Assembly (NCBI RefSeq): GCF_008831285.2
Contig: NC_045141.1
Location: 9,413,353 to 9,477,352 of the forward strand
Source: Nymphaea colorata
Taxonomy: Eukaryota > Streptophyta > Magnoliopsida > Nymphaeales > Nymphaeaceae
Reading direction: 5' to 3'
Length of the DNA stretch: 64,000 nucleotides
Below the pieces are notes generated by a model. The model worked only from the letters and a program-made list of their open reading frames with translations, had not been told where the DNA came from and ran no database searches. Every line of letters starts with the position of its first letter. Positions within the stretch are counted from its first letter, which is position 1. This document shows, piece after piece, positions 20,511-34,084 of this stretch. The position numbers and the translations under genes are program-made.

Positions 20511-23500
20511 TACCGATGGTATATATTATCAACAATATTAAGTGTAAGTGAAGATGCAAGATTACTAACATAAAAATCACGTCATAAATTATATAAATAA
20601 ACATCACAAAATATAGCAGGTGATAGGAAGATTTGGAGAATGCAAGAAAAAGCATAGGGAGGGGAAAGAGGAAAGATGGAAAACGAGGTGATGCATCTTT
20701 GATAAGAGAAGTATGCGTTAAGAGAAGCAAGATCATCTATGGCACAGTGATCAAAAGCATCAGAGAAGTTTCAGTTTGGTGTCAGTATGGTATCATTTGT
20801 TATGCTTCCCCTACAAACGTGAAAGAATAACCAATACTGCTCAAAATATATGTGAGGCTTTTCACTGAAGACCTACAATTGCCATTACAGGAAAGAAGTC
20901 TTTTAATAGCATAGATTCGGCAGCAGTATCAACAAGATTATCACAAAAACCTTCTGTAACATGAAGGCATGTGATCTTTGCCAATACAAACTTTGTGTTA
21001 ATAAAAATATAGTGTCACCTCATCAATTCCACATTTAGCCATTCACATCCTACATTTAAATACAAAGCATATGCCCATTAGGAACGTCAACTGTTTATAT
21101 TATCATCCCTACTCAAGAACTTTACCCAACTGGAAATTAACACCATCTAACTTACACAGCCAATGGCCTTTGGATTTGGACCTCTTAACCCAAAAGAAGT
21201 TTGATTACTTGAAGATTAGGCAAATCAATAAGCTACTATTAAGTAGCTGGCTGGTATGCAATAAAAGAGACGAGAGAAAAAATTGAAAAGCAAATCCATA
21301 TTAGGGAAGTCAATATATCAAAGTCGAATTTCAAACACAAAACTTCAATTAAGATTTGCAAGGTTCAATGAACAAAACAACATATTACTTATAAAAATTG
21401 AAGTTTGTGCAAATGGGTGTAGGTACTCCCTAGAGCACCCACCATATCATTACTATTAAAAATATTTTTATGGTTATCATCGGTCATGTGACTTAATTAT
21501 CCCAACAAGGGAAATCTCGGTCTCCCTCTTTGATTTTGTCCATGCTATATATTTGCATGTATTTGAATAATAATGCAAAACGACACTAGAATAAATATCC
21601 ATAGATTCAAACATAGAAGGATTAAAAAATGATTTACATGTTGGTTGTCACTATCATGTCCAGCCTCTAGCTTGAACATCAACTATGTCTCTTCCATCTT
21701 GTGAAGGATGAGTTTCATCGCAACCTGCAACTCAGACGCTTCTGAAGGCTGAAATTTTCTGCGCTAATATCATTCAACAAATTGGGAAGGATGGAAGCTA
21801 GACTATGCATGAGTACAGTAGACAACTAGCAAATATACACTCTTCATCTCAACAATTGTTGAAGTAGACACATTATCTACATAAACTTTTCACCTCTTTC
21901 TCTAGACTAGAGACTGAAAGAGGAGGATAAGTCCTAAACCTAGACGCTTGCTTTCACTCAAAGGTCAAAGGAGAAGGCTCATTGGGTCAATGAACAGATC
22001 ACCTAAACTAATTAAAGAACATCTTAAACAGTAGTGAGCAGAATTACCTCAATAAGCAAGTAAAGGACGTTATTCTTTGACCCTCAGACACTTAGGGAAG
22101 CACTTAAATGAAAATCTGTAACATCTAATCCATGTCAATGGTAAGCACAAAGAAAAATGAAGGCAATTCAAAACAAGTTATCGATAGTTTCAAGGATTTG
22201 CAGAAGACACTTGCTGACCTGAAAAAGACTGAAAAGGGTAAAATTAGAAAAAGAGGAAGAAAGTAGGGGAAAAAGAAAAATATTTTTTGTCTACTAATAT
22301 TGCAAATGGTAGATACTAAGGTTGCAAGTTGTCCTGACACTTTAAATAATTTAAACTACTACAAAGAAAATCACTTCTGAAGTGTACCAGCAAGATCACA
22401 AAGTTTTGCTTCTAGATTCACAAACAGATGAACAAAGAAATGTTTCTTTTTCGTTTTTCCTACTTTTTCTTTTCCTCTTCTATGTAAAATCCCTAAGCAA
22501 AGGCAAACACTAATGAAGCAATAGTTTGACCAAGCACCCGCAAGAACAATGGCTTGCAAAGGATACTTACAAGTTATAATGACGTTTTCTTTAATAATTG
22601 AACAGTAGCAGGAAACACCCGTTTGCTGATTGAACCTCATTTTGTTTTGTGCATAATTCATGAAATTTCATTCAGCCATAGCATGTGGGATGATTATCTT
22701 GACAATTCAAAACTACCATATTTTGGAGTAGTATTTTCGAGTAGAATATCAAATTTGTTACTTTCAGAGAAAGCATGTTTATAAAATGGTTCATGTTGTT
22801 TTCGAGTGTTAATATTTTTTAAAAATAATCTTGAGATCGGATCATGTTATTTTCTAAAAATTTCTGGTACATGTATTTATGTTAGTATTCGATCTGTGTT
22901 CTCTCATGTCCAAAGTGCCTCATTGCTTCTATTAGTATATTTATCCCTATTATCAAAGTGATATCTTATGCATAGGCAATTCTGGACAAAAGTGGCATGT
23001 TGAATTAGTCCCCAAGTAAAAAAAAATGGCATAAAAAAAGAAAATACTAGGGTAAATATGGTGGGTAAAGCATGAGTCTGAACTCAAATTCTACACTAAG
23101 CGACAATGGGATATCCTAATGCTTTCGCTTAAAATTCCTATGAGAAAGAACTCATCATGTGTAATAGAATCCTTATTTTTGCTTTTCAATCTATTATTCT
23201 CTTTAGGTTTTTTTTCTAGTATCTACATTTTGGGCTTGCAGAAAGTATGACCAGGATGAAGGGGCATGTCTCTAGCAGACTTACATCCTCCTTAGATGCC
23301 ACCACCCAAGAGAGGGTATACACACAGACTTTTCATAGTTATGCCAATACTTCTCTGAAAGCCATATGGGTGCTTAATGGAAGATAATAGGTAAAAAATC
23401 AGCTAGGGTATATCTGATTTCACCAGTGAAGGGACCTCCTTTCCTAAGCCAGTACTTCTAATCATAAATATAGAAGAATCAGAGAATAAGAGGCCCTTTG

Positions 23501-25279
23501 CAAAGGAAAAAAGACAAATAGAGGGCTCACCACAACCCCTACATAAAAAATAACTTAATAAGGTCCAGTTTTAGTGCAGTCCAAGTATACTAATATAGAA
23601 AGAAACAAATGGCCTATAATGTACAAAAATAAATCATATGTGTTTTGTATCTAACAACGAAAAAATCTTTGATAATTCATTGGAGAAAGAGCACAAAAAA
23701 TAATCACTCACCAAGGCCAATTTCTCTATGCAAAACAATGGAAGTCTACCTTTGATTAGAATCTACAGTTTACTGAGGTCTTTAGGGCCAATAAGCGCCA
23801 CATGAAGAAGGCCACTAAGTGAACCAGTGGAATTATCCATCCCAACTTGCTTGTGCTTACTGCTCTGCTAAATGTACAAGGTCATTGAATTGCCTTGTAC
23901 CAGCAGAATTGGGTATCTTGCTAAAGTTGGTTAGCTAAGAGGGTTGCTAATAGATCCAACAAGTCCATCGGCTTTTCTCTACAAAGTTTTCATGCTTGTT
24001 GAATGTTGGAAAGAATTTATATTCGTTGATTTTGTTCTGAAGTACATTTTGTGCATTTTATGGTCATCTATTGTACATTTTTGTAACAACATCAGCATTA
24101 AAAGAACTGAATAAAGCAAAAAGATCTAGCACGACATAATAACATAATAAGCTAGAAGTCTTTATTGTGGATATATATTTTTTCTTTTACTCTGATTACT
24201 GCATGATTGTGTTGTTAGATATTTAAATTTTAGAATAATGTATTTGTAAGTTTACTCACACTAAAAATTTGGAAAAATCAAATTTCCTTGGTAGCTATTG
24301 AAGACATTCATTAACACAATCTAGGTCAGTGTACCATTGAATAGAGTATGGGTTTAGAAAATAAGAAAACAAATAATAGAGTACCAGTAAATCAAATAAG
24401 AACACAAAAAAGAGAGAAGTAGTAGCTCAACTCTTACTAACGAATCACTTCACATGCTATACAAAAAAAAAACATACACAAAGGACAAACAGAGCCGGAA
24501 CATCTCATCCATGAAAAATGCCTAGCATCATGATGTTATGCATTTGACTACAAATTCAGCTTCTTGTAGAGATTCTAATCCCATTGTTCAATTTGATGAT
24601 TTTACTGAAACAACTCTAAGCACTCACCGTTACCCAAGTAGCCACTTGATATTGGATGAGGAAAATTTGTGGTTCGAAATCATGAACAAAAAGAGAAAGA
24701 ATGAAAAATGAAAAGAAGACATTGAAGAAAGATGAAAAGATTAAAACGACAATGGAAATGAAGAAGAAAGATTGAAATGAACAAGACAAAGAAGAAACGA
24801 ACCAGACAGATGCATAGATGAAACCTATGACCATGAGAAGCAGACTCTGTTCGAGTAGGTTTATGATGACAATGCAGTCAATGAGGATCTAAGGCCTGAT
24901 GATTGGCCGGCCATTAGATGGACGGTGACCCAAGAAGGAATAACACAAGAAGAAGCAACAACCAGAGAGGGAAAATGCGGAAAATCATTGCAGAAGGGAC
25001 TGACTTTTGCAAGGTTCTATAAGGTTTTTTGCTAAAGTAGACAAATGCAATGCTGCGTTACAAAAAAGTTAAATGCTTCTGTAATGCAATGCGGGTATTG
25101 AATTACTGAACCTAACCACTTGAGCCCATTTTGTAATGTTGTGCACATTATTCCTTGTAGAAACTGAAATATTGCAAAGCGCAAATACAACGTAACATCA
25201 TGAAAGGGTTAGTTAATCAATATCATAGCATGCTTGCTCCATTTGATTACAAAAAATTTAGGTTCTATAATGGAATATT
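20511..25279. other. AT-rich intergenic DNA, no gene recognised
   Basis: Only short frames with no recognisable motif and no codon bias. No RNA gene or intact transposon end was noticed. It may include old, unrecognisable repeat fragments. Confidence 0.5.
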
Positions 25280-25900
25280 GTGTTACCAAAATACGAACAT
25301 TTTATTGATGGTCTAAAAAAAATTGTTAGTAATAAAGGGATTTCACGGACGACCTCTACGTTGTGTCAGCAAATCAAGCTTTTAACAATAGTAAGAAAAA
25401 GTCATCAGAAACATTTCACAATTACTGACAACTTAATACCATTCATCAGTAAAGACTGGATTTTTACCAACAAACAACCCCTTCTTCAGTATTAATTTCG
25501 CCCAATATTGATGTTTGACCATACCCATCAGTGATCATTGTTTCACTTCGTGTCAGTATTCATCTACTTATCAGTGACGTCCTTCCTTGAACCATCAACA
25601 TTTATTTGACTATGACTAAAGATTTGACTGAACCGTTAGTGCACCTCTTTTAGTGATGGTGCTTTTCTACCCATCCATGAATGTTAACCCTTATTTGTCA
25701 CCTGCTGATCTCCTTCCCCCCATTCTGCTTCTTCTTTGCTCACCATAGACATTCTTTACTACTGAAGATGAAGCTACCCACTGGTGACGAAGCTGAATGC
25801 CACTAGCTACCATCGGTGACAAGAACTTCCACCTTCACTGACCACAACAAAGCTGACCTCCATCAGCAAACCACCTCCACCAGAGGTTTGTCCCATTTGC
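25280..25900. repeat. Cluster of CATCAGTGA-like motifs, possible CACTA subterminal region
   Basis: Short imperfect repeats occur many times in both orientations: CATCAGTAA (25443), CATCAGTGATCA (25528), GTCAGTATT (25553), TATCAGTGACG (25568), TTAGTGATGG (25651), CATCGGTGAC (25812), CATCAGCAA (25862). Dense degenerate motifs of this kind are typical of CACTA (En/Spm) subterminal regions. No CACTA terminus was located, so the assignment is tentative. Confidence 0.3.
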
Positions 25901-28470
25901 TCTTTGCTAGAACGTAGTCAACGGTTTCACAATTATTGGGAGTCCATCTCATTTTTCTAGAATTTTTGCATCTTATTTTTCTCATTGTATTGGCATGCAT
26001 TTATTATTCTTATTACTATAGGGCTCTTATCATTTCTGTTTTGTCAATTGATTTTTCAATTGGGATGTTATTCATTGTCTATTGTTGGTCCTTACAGTTC
26101 TTTCAATGCTTGTAACAATGTAACTTCATTATATTTGGTAATATGATAGTTGCTGTCATTTATTTATGAGGATGGTTGCATGCACTTCTTCAATTCATTT
26201 GGATGTCGAAGCCGCTTTTGTCTAATATTCAGAAATTAGGTTATTCTATTTGACCTAGACTGGCACTTGATAGTGTGTTGACTATGCACACTAAAGTATT
26301 GAATGCCTGTGAAATGCTTGTAAAATTTGACAAAATCTCTTTGATTGTATCTCTTGTGTCTTGTAAGGACTTGCATTATTTCATTTTTGTAAAGATAAAA
26401 CTTTTCAACCAATGTTATGAAATTCATTTAAAACAATTTTTCTTTTATTTCCAAATGATAAGTCAAAAAGAGCTTGCTGTCCTCATCATAGGGTTTCTTA
26501 GTGCAGAATTTGTCACTATCCTGACTTCTTTTGTAACACCAAGAAACTTACTTTTATTTTTATAGAATTTTGACTTAAGCAACCGTAGCTTTGATTTTTT
26601 TCTTGAATTTGACCATTTTGGCAACATTATTGCTCTTATTTTTGTCTTCTTGATGTTTCGGGCTGACCTTCACTTGTAGGGGAAATGCCTTATCACCCCA
26701 TAGGCTACTACAATGCTCCATCACTTCTATTGTCATGTAGTTTTGTCGTGTACAATGTCATGTCTATCAAGCTTTCTACTGAACCCTTGTAAACAAGTTT
26801 TGGGTCGGTAGCTCACAAGTTAGTTGGCCTTAGGGTACAAGGCGTAGAACACCCCTCAGACATAATGAGCCAAATGTTCATAGATCACATAACTTCGCAG
26901 ACTAGATGCAAATAAACTTTTCACCTACTTGGTACTTTCGAGTGCTGATCTAGTAGAATGGCTACATTTAGTTGAAGCTCATCTCTCAACGCTCATTTTA
27001 TCATATTTTGCCTATTTTACTTGAGTCAAATTAGTCTTTTGTTCTTTGATTGATTCTTGGAAAACCCTTGTTTTACTAGGGGGTCAAAGTCAGTGATATT
27101 TCCTAGACTTCCATTTCGTTTTATTTCCTTTAGCTCTGTTTATGGCTTATAATATGGTCTTGTCAAAATTTTCACTTTTCAATGATCATCAAATCATTGG
27201 TTGAAATTTTGTTGTTTGTTTAGAAAAATTAGAATTATTAAGTGCTTGCAAGATACAATATGGTAACTCACAAGGAATGTTTGTCAAACTTAAAATGCTT
27301 GTGATGCCAAGGTGCAAAAAAAGTGCACTTAAGTGGAAAAATATGTGTTAAAGTGTGAAATCTCACATTAAAATGTGAGTACTTGTATGCTTGTGGGTCT
27401 CACATGAATACAAGTGCTTGTGGGTCTTGTACAAATACAAGTGCTTGGGAAATGCTTGCAAATCATAAAAAGGTCTGCGAATGACAAAGGATCTACCCTC
27501 ATTTGCTAATATGCGAACAAAGTACTGATGCTTCTTTCTTTCCATCATTTCTTGAATCATGAATATAATGGTATTTCATAATTACATATTTCTTTTTTGA
27601 ACTATTTGCCCCAGATTTTATCAAAGCAATGGCTACCTAATTATTTGTAGTACAATTGAACTGGTTTAATGTTTATTATTAATTCACATAGTGATTGTAG
27701 ATGCAACATTATAGGCGATATATTCTGCCCTTCAGCCATACACCCTTACTTTTTATAAGACCATGCAATATCCACCATCAAACAGAGAAATGCAACATAA
27801 GGTGGATCAATTGTCCAAAAAACCAAAATTTGAATATTCAACTAGAAATTCTAGATTATCAGTTTGCTAGCGTAATTGCAGCCTTTAGTTCCCTTTAAAT
27901 ATCTGACAATTCTTTCATGGCTTGCCTAATGCAGCAAACCTGGATTGCTTGGATAGCAACTAACAAGACCCACTACAAGTCTACAAAGTTTATGTGTAGT
28001 CTTGTATATAACATAACGTAAAGAAGGGTACCAACAACTTAGGTATGCAAAGCATCAATTTTTGCTTTCCTTATTTGGGTGAGCCACTCTTACTCAAACT
28101 TACTCCTGAGTTCTGATTTTACTATCATTCATTTTAAAATTCTCCAAGCTAAATTTAATGAATCTTTCCTAGCTAAGAGTCAACCAGAAAGCGGCCTGCA
28201 TTGCCAACTACACTAAGGGTCGACTGTATGCATGTTTTAAACCTCCCTTTCATTTTGTTTTGTTTTTTTTCTTGTGATTTCATTTGTTCTCTTTTGCTTC
28301 TTCTTTTTTTTCTACTGTGCAGTAAAAGTGACTATTATTGCCGATTTGTGAAAGTGGGTACCGAGAAAGAATTCAAGCCGATACATTTTGTCAAGAGCAA
28401 CACCATAGGCGGATGTTCACCATCAATCTAAATCAACAAATCCGCTATTATTTTGTCATCCAGTCATCAT
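25901..28470. other. Intergenic DNA with a short 27-bp tandem repeat, no gene recognised
   Basis: No coding frame with known motifs. A 27-bp unit occurs twice, at 27388-27414 and 27415-27441 (TGCTTGTGGGTCT... ending AATACAAG), plus a partial third copy. Confidence 0.5.
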
Positions 28471-28643
28471 TAAGCCTGGCCGTCGGGCCGGGCCGCCGCT
28501 GGGCCGGCTCGGTATGGGTCGGGTCCGGGTCGAAAAATTGTGTTATCGGGCTCAACTTGAGTGAGCCCGGCCTGGCCCGAAATCTTAATGGGTCGGGCCC
28601 AGTTATGACTTCTATAGCCCGGCCCGGCCTGACGGCCCGTTAG
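28471..28643. mobile_element. GC-rich fold-back element (MITE-like)
   Basis: A roughly 170-bp GC-rich island in AT-rich DNA with inverted ends: left GGCCGTCGGGCCGGGCCG (28478-28495) pairs with the right arm near 28619-28638, whose complement reads GGCCGTCAGGCCGGGCC. It is packed with GGGCCGGGC-type motifs. No clear target duplication was found, so the superfamily is unknown; hAT-type miniature elements with such ends are common in plants. Confidence 0.5.
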
Positions 28644-29246
28644 GTCAAGGCATCTCCTCTCCTGCGCGCAGCACCCTCCCCTAATCGGTAATCACATTTT
28701 CTTCTTTCCATCGAGGGAGGCATCGGGGATTTGAGGGAGGTAGAGACAGGGAGAGACTGCGACCGCATGCCATTGGCTACCAGCCAGTCCGCCACCGTCT
28801 CCACTCCACCACTGGGCCACCGTCGCCCTTTCGCCGCTCCTCCCATGGTCCACCGTCGCCCTTTTGCTATGTGAAGGTACACGCTTGACACTGCTCACTG
28901 AAAACATGCGGCTTTGTTCACCAAATATTAGACACCCATTTGCATGTGATTTTTTTCTTTTCTTCTTGTTATAGTTCTTTCAGTTGTGGACGAAATCAAG
29001 AAGATAGAAAGTGCCATCAGACATCAGTGAATGTTGAAACAAAGATTGATATCATTTTTTTCAATAAGAAGACTATACAGTTACTTTCTATACTTAGTTT
29101 TCACATTTTCTTTTCACCTTTCTGATAGTTTTTATTTACAACTACTATGTTGTTGATAACTTGATATCGGTGGCAATCCCCTATGATCCTGTTCTTAGTT
29201 CATTGCTAACAAGCATGTCCTATATGTTAAACCAGGTACAGTATAT
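28644..29246. other. Intergenic DNA, locally GC-rich, no gene recognised
   Basis: 28700-28880 is GC-rich and contains CCACCGTCGCCCTTT twice, 50 bp apart, which looks exon-like, but no frame matches a known protein. It ends at the 5' truncation point of the following gypsy element. Confidence 0.4.
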
Positions 29247-29580
29247 TCATATGTGGATGATTTGTTAATTAAGCTAAAAACAAAGGAAAATCGCATCAAC
29301 ATTCTTTATCAAGTTTTTGATAGACTCTTGCAATATAAGTTTAGGTTGAATCCACAAAAGTGTGTATTCGATGTGGAATCTGGTAAACTTTTGAGATTTA
29401 TATGGTCATCAAAAAGGGAATTGAGATCGATCCCTCCAAAGCAAAGGCGATCATTGAGGTGTCACCCCCAACAAATCTAAAAGAGTTACGCAACCTGCAA
29501 GGTAGAATTCAGTCCATCAGAAGGTTTATCCAATCTTGTTATAAGGTGTAAACCCTTCCACCATTTACTGCAAAAAAGAG
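29247..29580 (+). pseudogene. Gypsy reverse transcriptase C-terminal fragment
   Basis: Opens with 'YVDDLLIKLKTKENRINILY', almost the same as the minus-strand copy at the left edge, then 'LLQYKFRLNPQKCVFDVESG', then in another frame 'SPTNLKELRNLQGRIQSIR'. The RT fingers and palm N-terminal to YVDD are missing. The break point lies just before the YVDD codons. Confidence 0.85.
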
Positions 29581-29753
29581 TCAAGTTTGAACAGAGACAT
29601 GAATGTTAGGCCTCATTCAAAGAGAACAAGAAATATTTTCTTTGTCCACCAATTTTGAAACCTCAAATTTTGGGGAAACTTCTACTTTTTTACATCACAG
29701 TTAATAATTTATCTTGCGGTTGATTTTTAGCTCAATATGAAGAAGGATGTCGA

Positions 29754-30119
29754 ATGAAACATGTCATTTATTGCATCAACAAGACATTTGTGCAGTACGA
29801 AAAGAATTACATGCACATGGAAAAGATTTGCTTAGCCTTGGTATGGATGTGTCAAAAGTTAAGGCACTACCTATTGTCATGCGAAGTTAAAATTTTATCC
29901 AAACTCAATCCATTCAATTATATCACTGAGCAACCATTTCTAAATGAAAGGATAGCAAAGTGGCAGGTTTTGTTGATGCAATATGATTTGAAATATGTGC
30001 CACAGAAATCAATCAAGGGTCAAGCCATTACAGATCAATTGACAGATTTTCCTCTATCTGAAAAAATTAGAACAAATGATGATTTTTCAGATGAGCAAAT
30101 CCTAATGACCAAACCATAG
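29754..30119 (+). pseudogene. Gypsy RNase H domain (pol-linked)
   Basis: A 121-codon frame with 'RMKHVIYCINKTF', 'EKNYMHMEKICLALVWMCQK', 'LRHYLLSCEVKIL' and 'RIAKWQVLLMQYDLKYVPQ' blocks, the standard RT-connected RNase H of plant gypsy elements. The usual 'PIYYVSKTL' style opening has decayed. The stop at 30119 separates it from the next RNase H domain. Confidence 0.85.
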
Positions 30120-30122
30120 CAA

Positions 30123-30560
30123 ATGTGGGCGATGCATTTCGATGGATCTAAAAGTATAATTGAGACAGGCATTGGGATACTTTTCATTACACTAGAAAAA
30201 GAAATGATTCTTTACTCCCTTAAATTGAATTTCTCCTACACGCATAATATGGCAGAATGGGAGGCCTTAGTACAAGGACTCAAAATTCAAACTGCTTCTC
30301 AAATTTAAAGTTCAAAGAATTCATAGTTTTGGGGATTCTCTCTTAGTTGTCAGTCAAGTCAATGAAGATTGACAAGTCAAAGATCAGAAATCGATCCCAT
30401 ATAAAGAGTTAGCAACTTCCCTCCTAAAACAATTCAAGGAGTATCAACTCTTGCATGTCAAAATGGAATTTTTGTAGACGGTTTGGCCAATTTAGGCTCT
30501 ACCATCACCTTCAAACCTGGAGAATCTGTCAGATCTTTTGAAGTCGGAAGCCTCGAACAA
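30123..30560 (+). pseudogene. Second (additional) RNase H domain of Tat-type element
   Basis: Starts 'MWAMHFDGSKSIIETGIGIL' with the first catalytic Asp in FDGS, then 'YTHNMAEWEALVQGLKI' (Glu). After stops and a frameshift it shows 'FGDSLLVVSQVNED' (Asp) and 'DGLANLGSTIT'. This is the extra RNase H found between pol RNase H and integrase in Tat elements, which supports the lineage call. Stops at 30308 and near 30372, and a frameshift near 30470, break it. Confidence 0.8.
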
Positions 30561-30698
30561 CTACCTTTTGTCATACCATAACTAGTGTTACAAGCAGAAA
30601 GTAGAGAAACACCACGGTATCAGAACATCAAAGATTTTTTCCGAACAGGAACACTTCCACCTAAAATATCTTGAAAAGAGCAAAGAGCTCTGAGACAC

Positions 30699-31860
30699 AT
30701 GTCTCCAAGATATTTTATTTTAGTCGACATCCTATACAAAAGAGGATTCAACATAAAATATGCTAAATGTCTTAATACAAATGAGGCACTAGAAGTCATT
30801 CAGGAAGCCCATGAAGGAATTTGTGGGGGACATGTAGGGTATCTAACCCTCATCAAACAAATAATCAGAGCAGGGTACTATTAGCCCACAATACAGAGTG
30901 ATTGTCGCCAATTTGTCAAAAAATGTATCAAATGTCAGTTGCACACACCATCAATTCAAGCTCCAACTGCATACCTTCATTCGGTCAGCTCATCGTAGCC
31001 GTTCTCTATGTGGACCTTCGACGTGGTCGGCCCAATCAATCTGCTTGCCTCAAATAGACAGATATTTTCTTGCAGCTACAGATTATTTTACCAAATGGGT
31101 CGAAGCAATCACCTTAAAAACAATCGAAGAACAACATGTGGTATTCTTCATTCACAAAAACCTTTTGTGCAGATTTGGCATCCTACACGATATTGTTTCT
31201 GACAATGGTACTCATGTTAGAAATGAGATAGTGTGCAATCTCTATCACAAATACAAAATATAACATCACTTTTCTGCCCCATATTACCCTCAAGGTAATG
31301 GTCAGGCAGAAGCAACCAACAAGATTTTGATTCGCATCTTAGAAAGGACTATTGAAATAGACTGAGATTGGTATGAGAAAATACACAATGCACTGTGGGC
31401 ATATCGAACCACAATTTGAACACCTACCAATGCTACACCAGCAAAGTTAGTATATGAAATAGAAATTGTCCTTCCATTATATGTCCAAAAACCAGTAATG
31501 AAGTTTGTTGCGCTCATTGAACTCCCAATTAGCAAGTATCAAAAGAAGAGACTTGCTCAATTAGACCTCTTAGACGAGAAAAGGCTACAAGCAGCAAAGC
31601 ATGCTGAAGTCTATCACAAGAGAGTCGCTCGACATTATGCCAAATCGGTCATTGAGAGAAAGTTCCAAGTAAATGATCTTGTACTAAGATATATAGTTCC
31701 ACTTAGGAGTAAACCCAAAGTAAAATGGACACCAAACTGGGAAGGACCATATGTCATCAAAGAGGTTCTACCTCACAATTCTTATTAGCTAATTAGTGTT
31801 GATGAGGTCAAAATCCCTGATCCAATTAATGCTTTGCATCTCAAGAAATTCTATACTTGA
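30699..31860 (+). pseudogene. Gypsy integrase
   Basis: N-terminal H-H-C-C zinc-binding region: 'HEGICGGHVGYLTLI' then 'CRQFVKKCIKCQLH', with a stop at 30882-30884 between. The catalytic core, with frameshifts near 31000-31050, shows 'MWTFDVVGPINLL' (D), 'ILHDIVSDNGTHV' (D) and 'QGNGQAEATNKILIRILE' (E). The C-terminal part has 'WTPNWEGPYVIKEVLPHNSY', a GPY/F module, and ends 'ALHLKKFYT' with a stop near 31860. Several in-frame stops (for example 31261-31263) inactivate it. Confidence 0.9.
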
Positions 31861-32878
31861 ATTTGCAATTCAAAGTTTTTGAAGCAATTGTGCTTTAATA
31901 AGCATATTCTTATCAATTTTCAAACTGACTAAGGGGCACAACATCCCTTAGAGAAGTTTCAAAATTGCATCAAAATTTCTAAAATTTTCAAACTTAGCCC
32001 AAGTCTTGAGGACAATAGCAAGGGCATTGGCTTGAACTATGCAAGAAATTTCAATGAAATTGAGGGATTAATGTATATAAATTAATGTTGGTCCCGACAA
32101 TTGGCACTTGTAAAGGTCTAGCATGAGACACCATAAGGAAAAACCCTTGTGACCCAAAAGACCTTGGCAAGATGCTAGAAAAAGCTATCAAGCAAGATGA
32201 GTTGAGCGATGAGCTCGGGGTGAGTGCAGTTGTTCCTCTGGTTCAAAGCTCTGCAGGCGCGGTTCAACATATGACCCATGCTTACACCGTGAAGCTAAAA
32301 AGCAATCCATAAACATTTTTCTTATATTAAGTCTCCTAAAGCCTTCTGAATTCGAGTAAGTAAGTCCGAGGAGGGTTTTACACTTGTTACCCTAAGGCCA
32401 ACTGGTTTGAGAGTTACCGGCCCAAAGTTCACTACAAGGGTTCAGAAGAAAGCCCGATAGACTTGATATTGCACAAAGTAGCGGTGGAACTCTATAGTAG
32501 CTTTTGGGAGCAATTTCCCTCAAGAGTGAAGTGCAGCTCAAAAAGAAAATCAAAAGGTAAAAAGTTAAGCCAAAAAGATTAAAAAAAAAACATTTGCCAA
32601 TGGTTAAGAAGGCGTCAAAGGCTAGTTCTCCCAGCATCGAATGCAAAAACTTTCACAATTGTAAAATTTTTCAACCAGCATTAATTTCTTTACAAGGTCT
32701 CCTATGAAGTAGAGGAAAATTCTTTTATTTCAGGTCTATACCAAGCATTCCCTCTGAAGTGAGGATGGCTCAGCATTATTTAAAAAATAGATTTTTCAAA
32801 AAATTTGCAAAAATTTGGTATGAAAAACTTTGCTATTAAGCAAAGACTTCAACTTGCTTAACAGCAAAGAATGGCATC
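31861..32878 (+). other. 3' non-coding region of the gypsy element
   Basis: About 1 kb between the integrase stop and the 3' LTR with no frame of interest. A clear polypurine tract is not seen next to the LTR; the purine-rich stretch before 32879 is interrupted. Confidence 0.55.
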
Positions 32879-34084
32879 GGTTAACACCCTACATTTTTCC
32901 ACCCTAGTTGATTGAAGCAATGTCATAATTTTACAACAAGAATTGTGAAAAATTGCAATTTCAAAGCCAATTTCGAATCTAAAGAACAATTTAGATTCAA
33001 ATCATGAATTTGACTAGTGACATGAATCCCAAAGCAGGTCTACGAATCCAAACTGGATCGAAATAAGGATTTGAAATCCAAATCTAATTACAAATATCAT
33101 TTGAAATCCATATCCAATTGCAAGATTCAAATTTTGATTTGAATATGAGAATTGGATCTAATTCGATCTAGAAGACCATGTGTGGGCCCCACCTAGCTCA
33201 TGTGGTCAGAAGCCCAACTAAGAGGTCACGCACCCCCCTTTTCCAAAAATATCTTTCCCCAATTAAATAAAAAAATCATTTTAAAAAAGAAATGAATAAG
33301 GGTTCATAGGAAAAGAGAGACATTAATCTCTCTCTTTCTCCCTTAGTTAAAGAAAAATCAAATTTCAAAGAAGTAATAAGTGTTAGAATTAAACTCACCT
33401 AACCTACTTAATCCAAGTAGGTTTGACCTGGGTGAACCCAAATGTGGCGCTACTTTTAGCTATGCTCGGTCACCATGAGCTCAGCTCAGTCAAAAGGGTA
33501 GGTCAGTCCCACGACCAAATTAATGGACAAAAATAGACCTTGGCCACATAGAATCCACGTTGACTAAACTCAGTCAAAGTACAATTTAGCTCAATTAAGA
33601 GCTTTCTTAGCTCAAATTCATTGAATTACCTCAAGCAAAGTCAAACTACTCGCAAATGAGCTTTGACTTTGGTTAGTTGGTAAAATTGACCAATCTGAAT
33701 AATTTTGCCCTTCTATAATCAAATTGAGATTACAAAACCTAATTTAGAATTTTATGAAAGGCAAATATACATTTGGATTTGTCAAATGCATAAACCAAAT
33801 ATCAAATTGAAATTCAAGTTTTCAAACCAAAGTTTGATTCAATTAAGCTATCGATGAAAATACCCTTTTTGAACCAAACCTGATAGAATTTCAAATTTTA
33901 TTTAAATTTAAATTGAATTGTTATAATTCAATAACATTTAGAGCTTAGTAACTAGATTTTAACCTAACAAGATCAATGCCAAATAAAAAATAAATAAATA
34001 AAATAAAATAAGACAAAACCCTTCATAAGGGCATTTTTGTCTAAAATTTTGGTCAATTGTTAGGTCCAAACTAAGGTAGAGCAT
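32879..34084 (+). repeat. 3' LTR of the truncated gypsy element, first part ('LTR-B')
   Basis: Starts GGTTAACACCCTACA where LTR-A and LTR-C have TGTTAACACC, so the first base has mutated. It is collinear with the first 1.2 kb of LTR-C and is interrupted at 34084 by the nested solo LTR. It continues at 38252. Confidence 0.85.

Noticed and set aside
27388-27450. Possible CRISPR-like or satellite array
   Set aside because: Only two and a bit copies of 27 bp without spacers, in a plant genome.
28338-28907. Overlapping frames in the GC-rich region
   Set aside because: The composition follows from the GC-rich fold-back element and its flank; Gly/Arg-rich translation without a domain.
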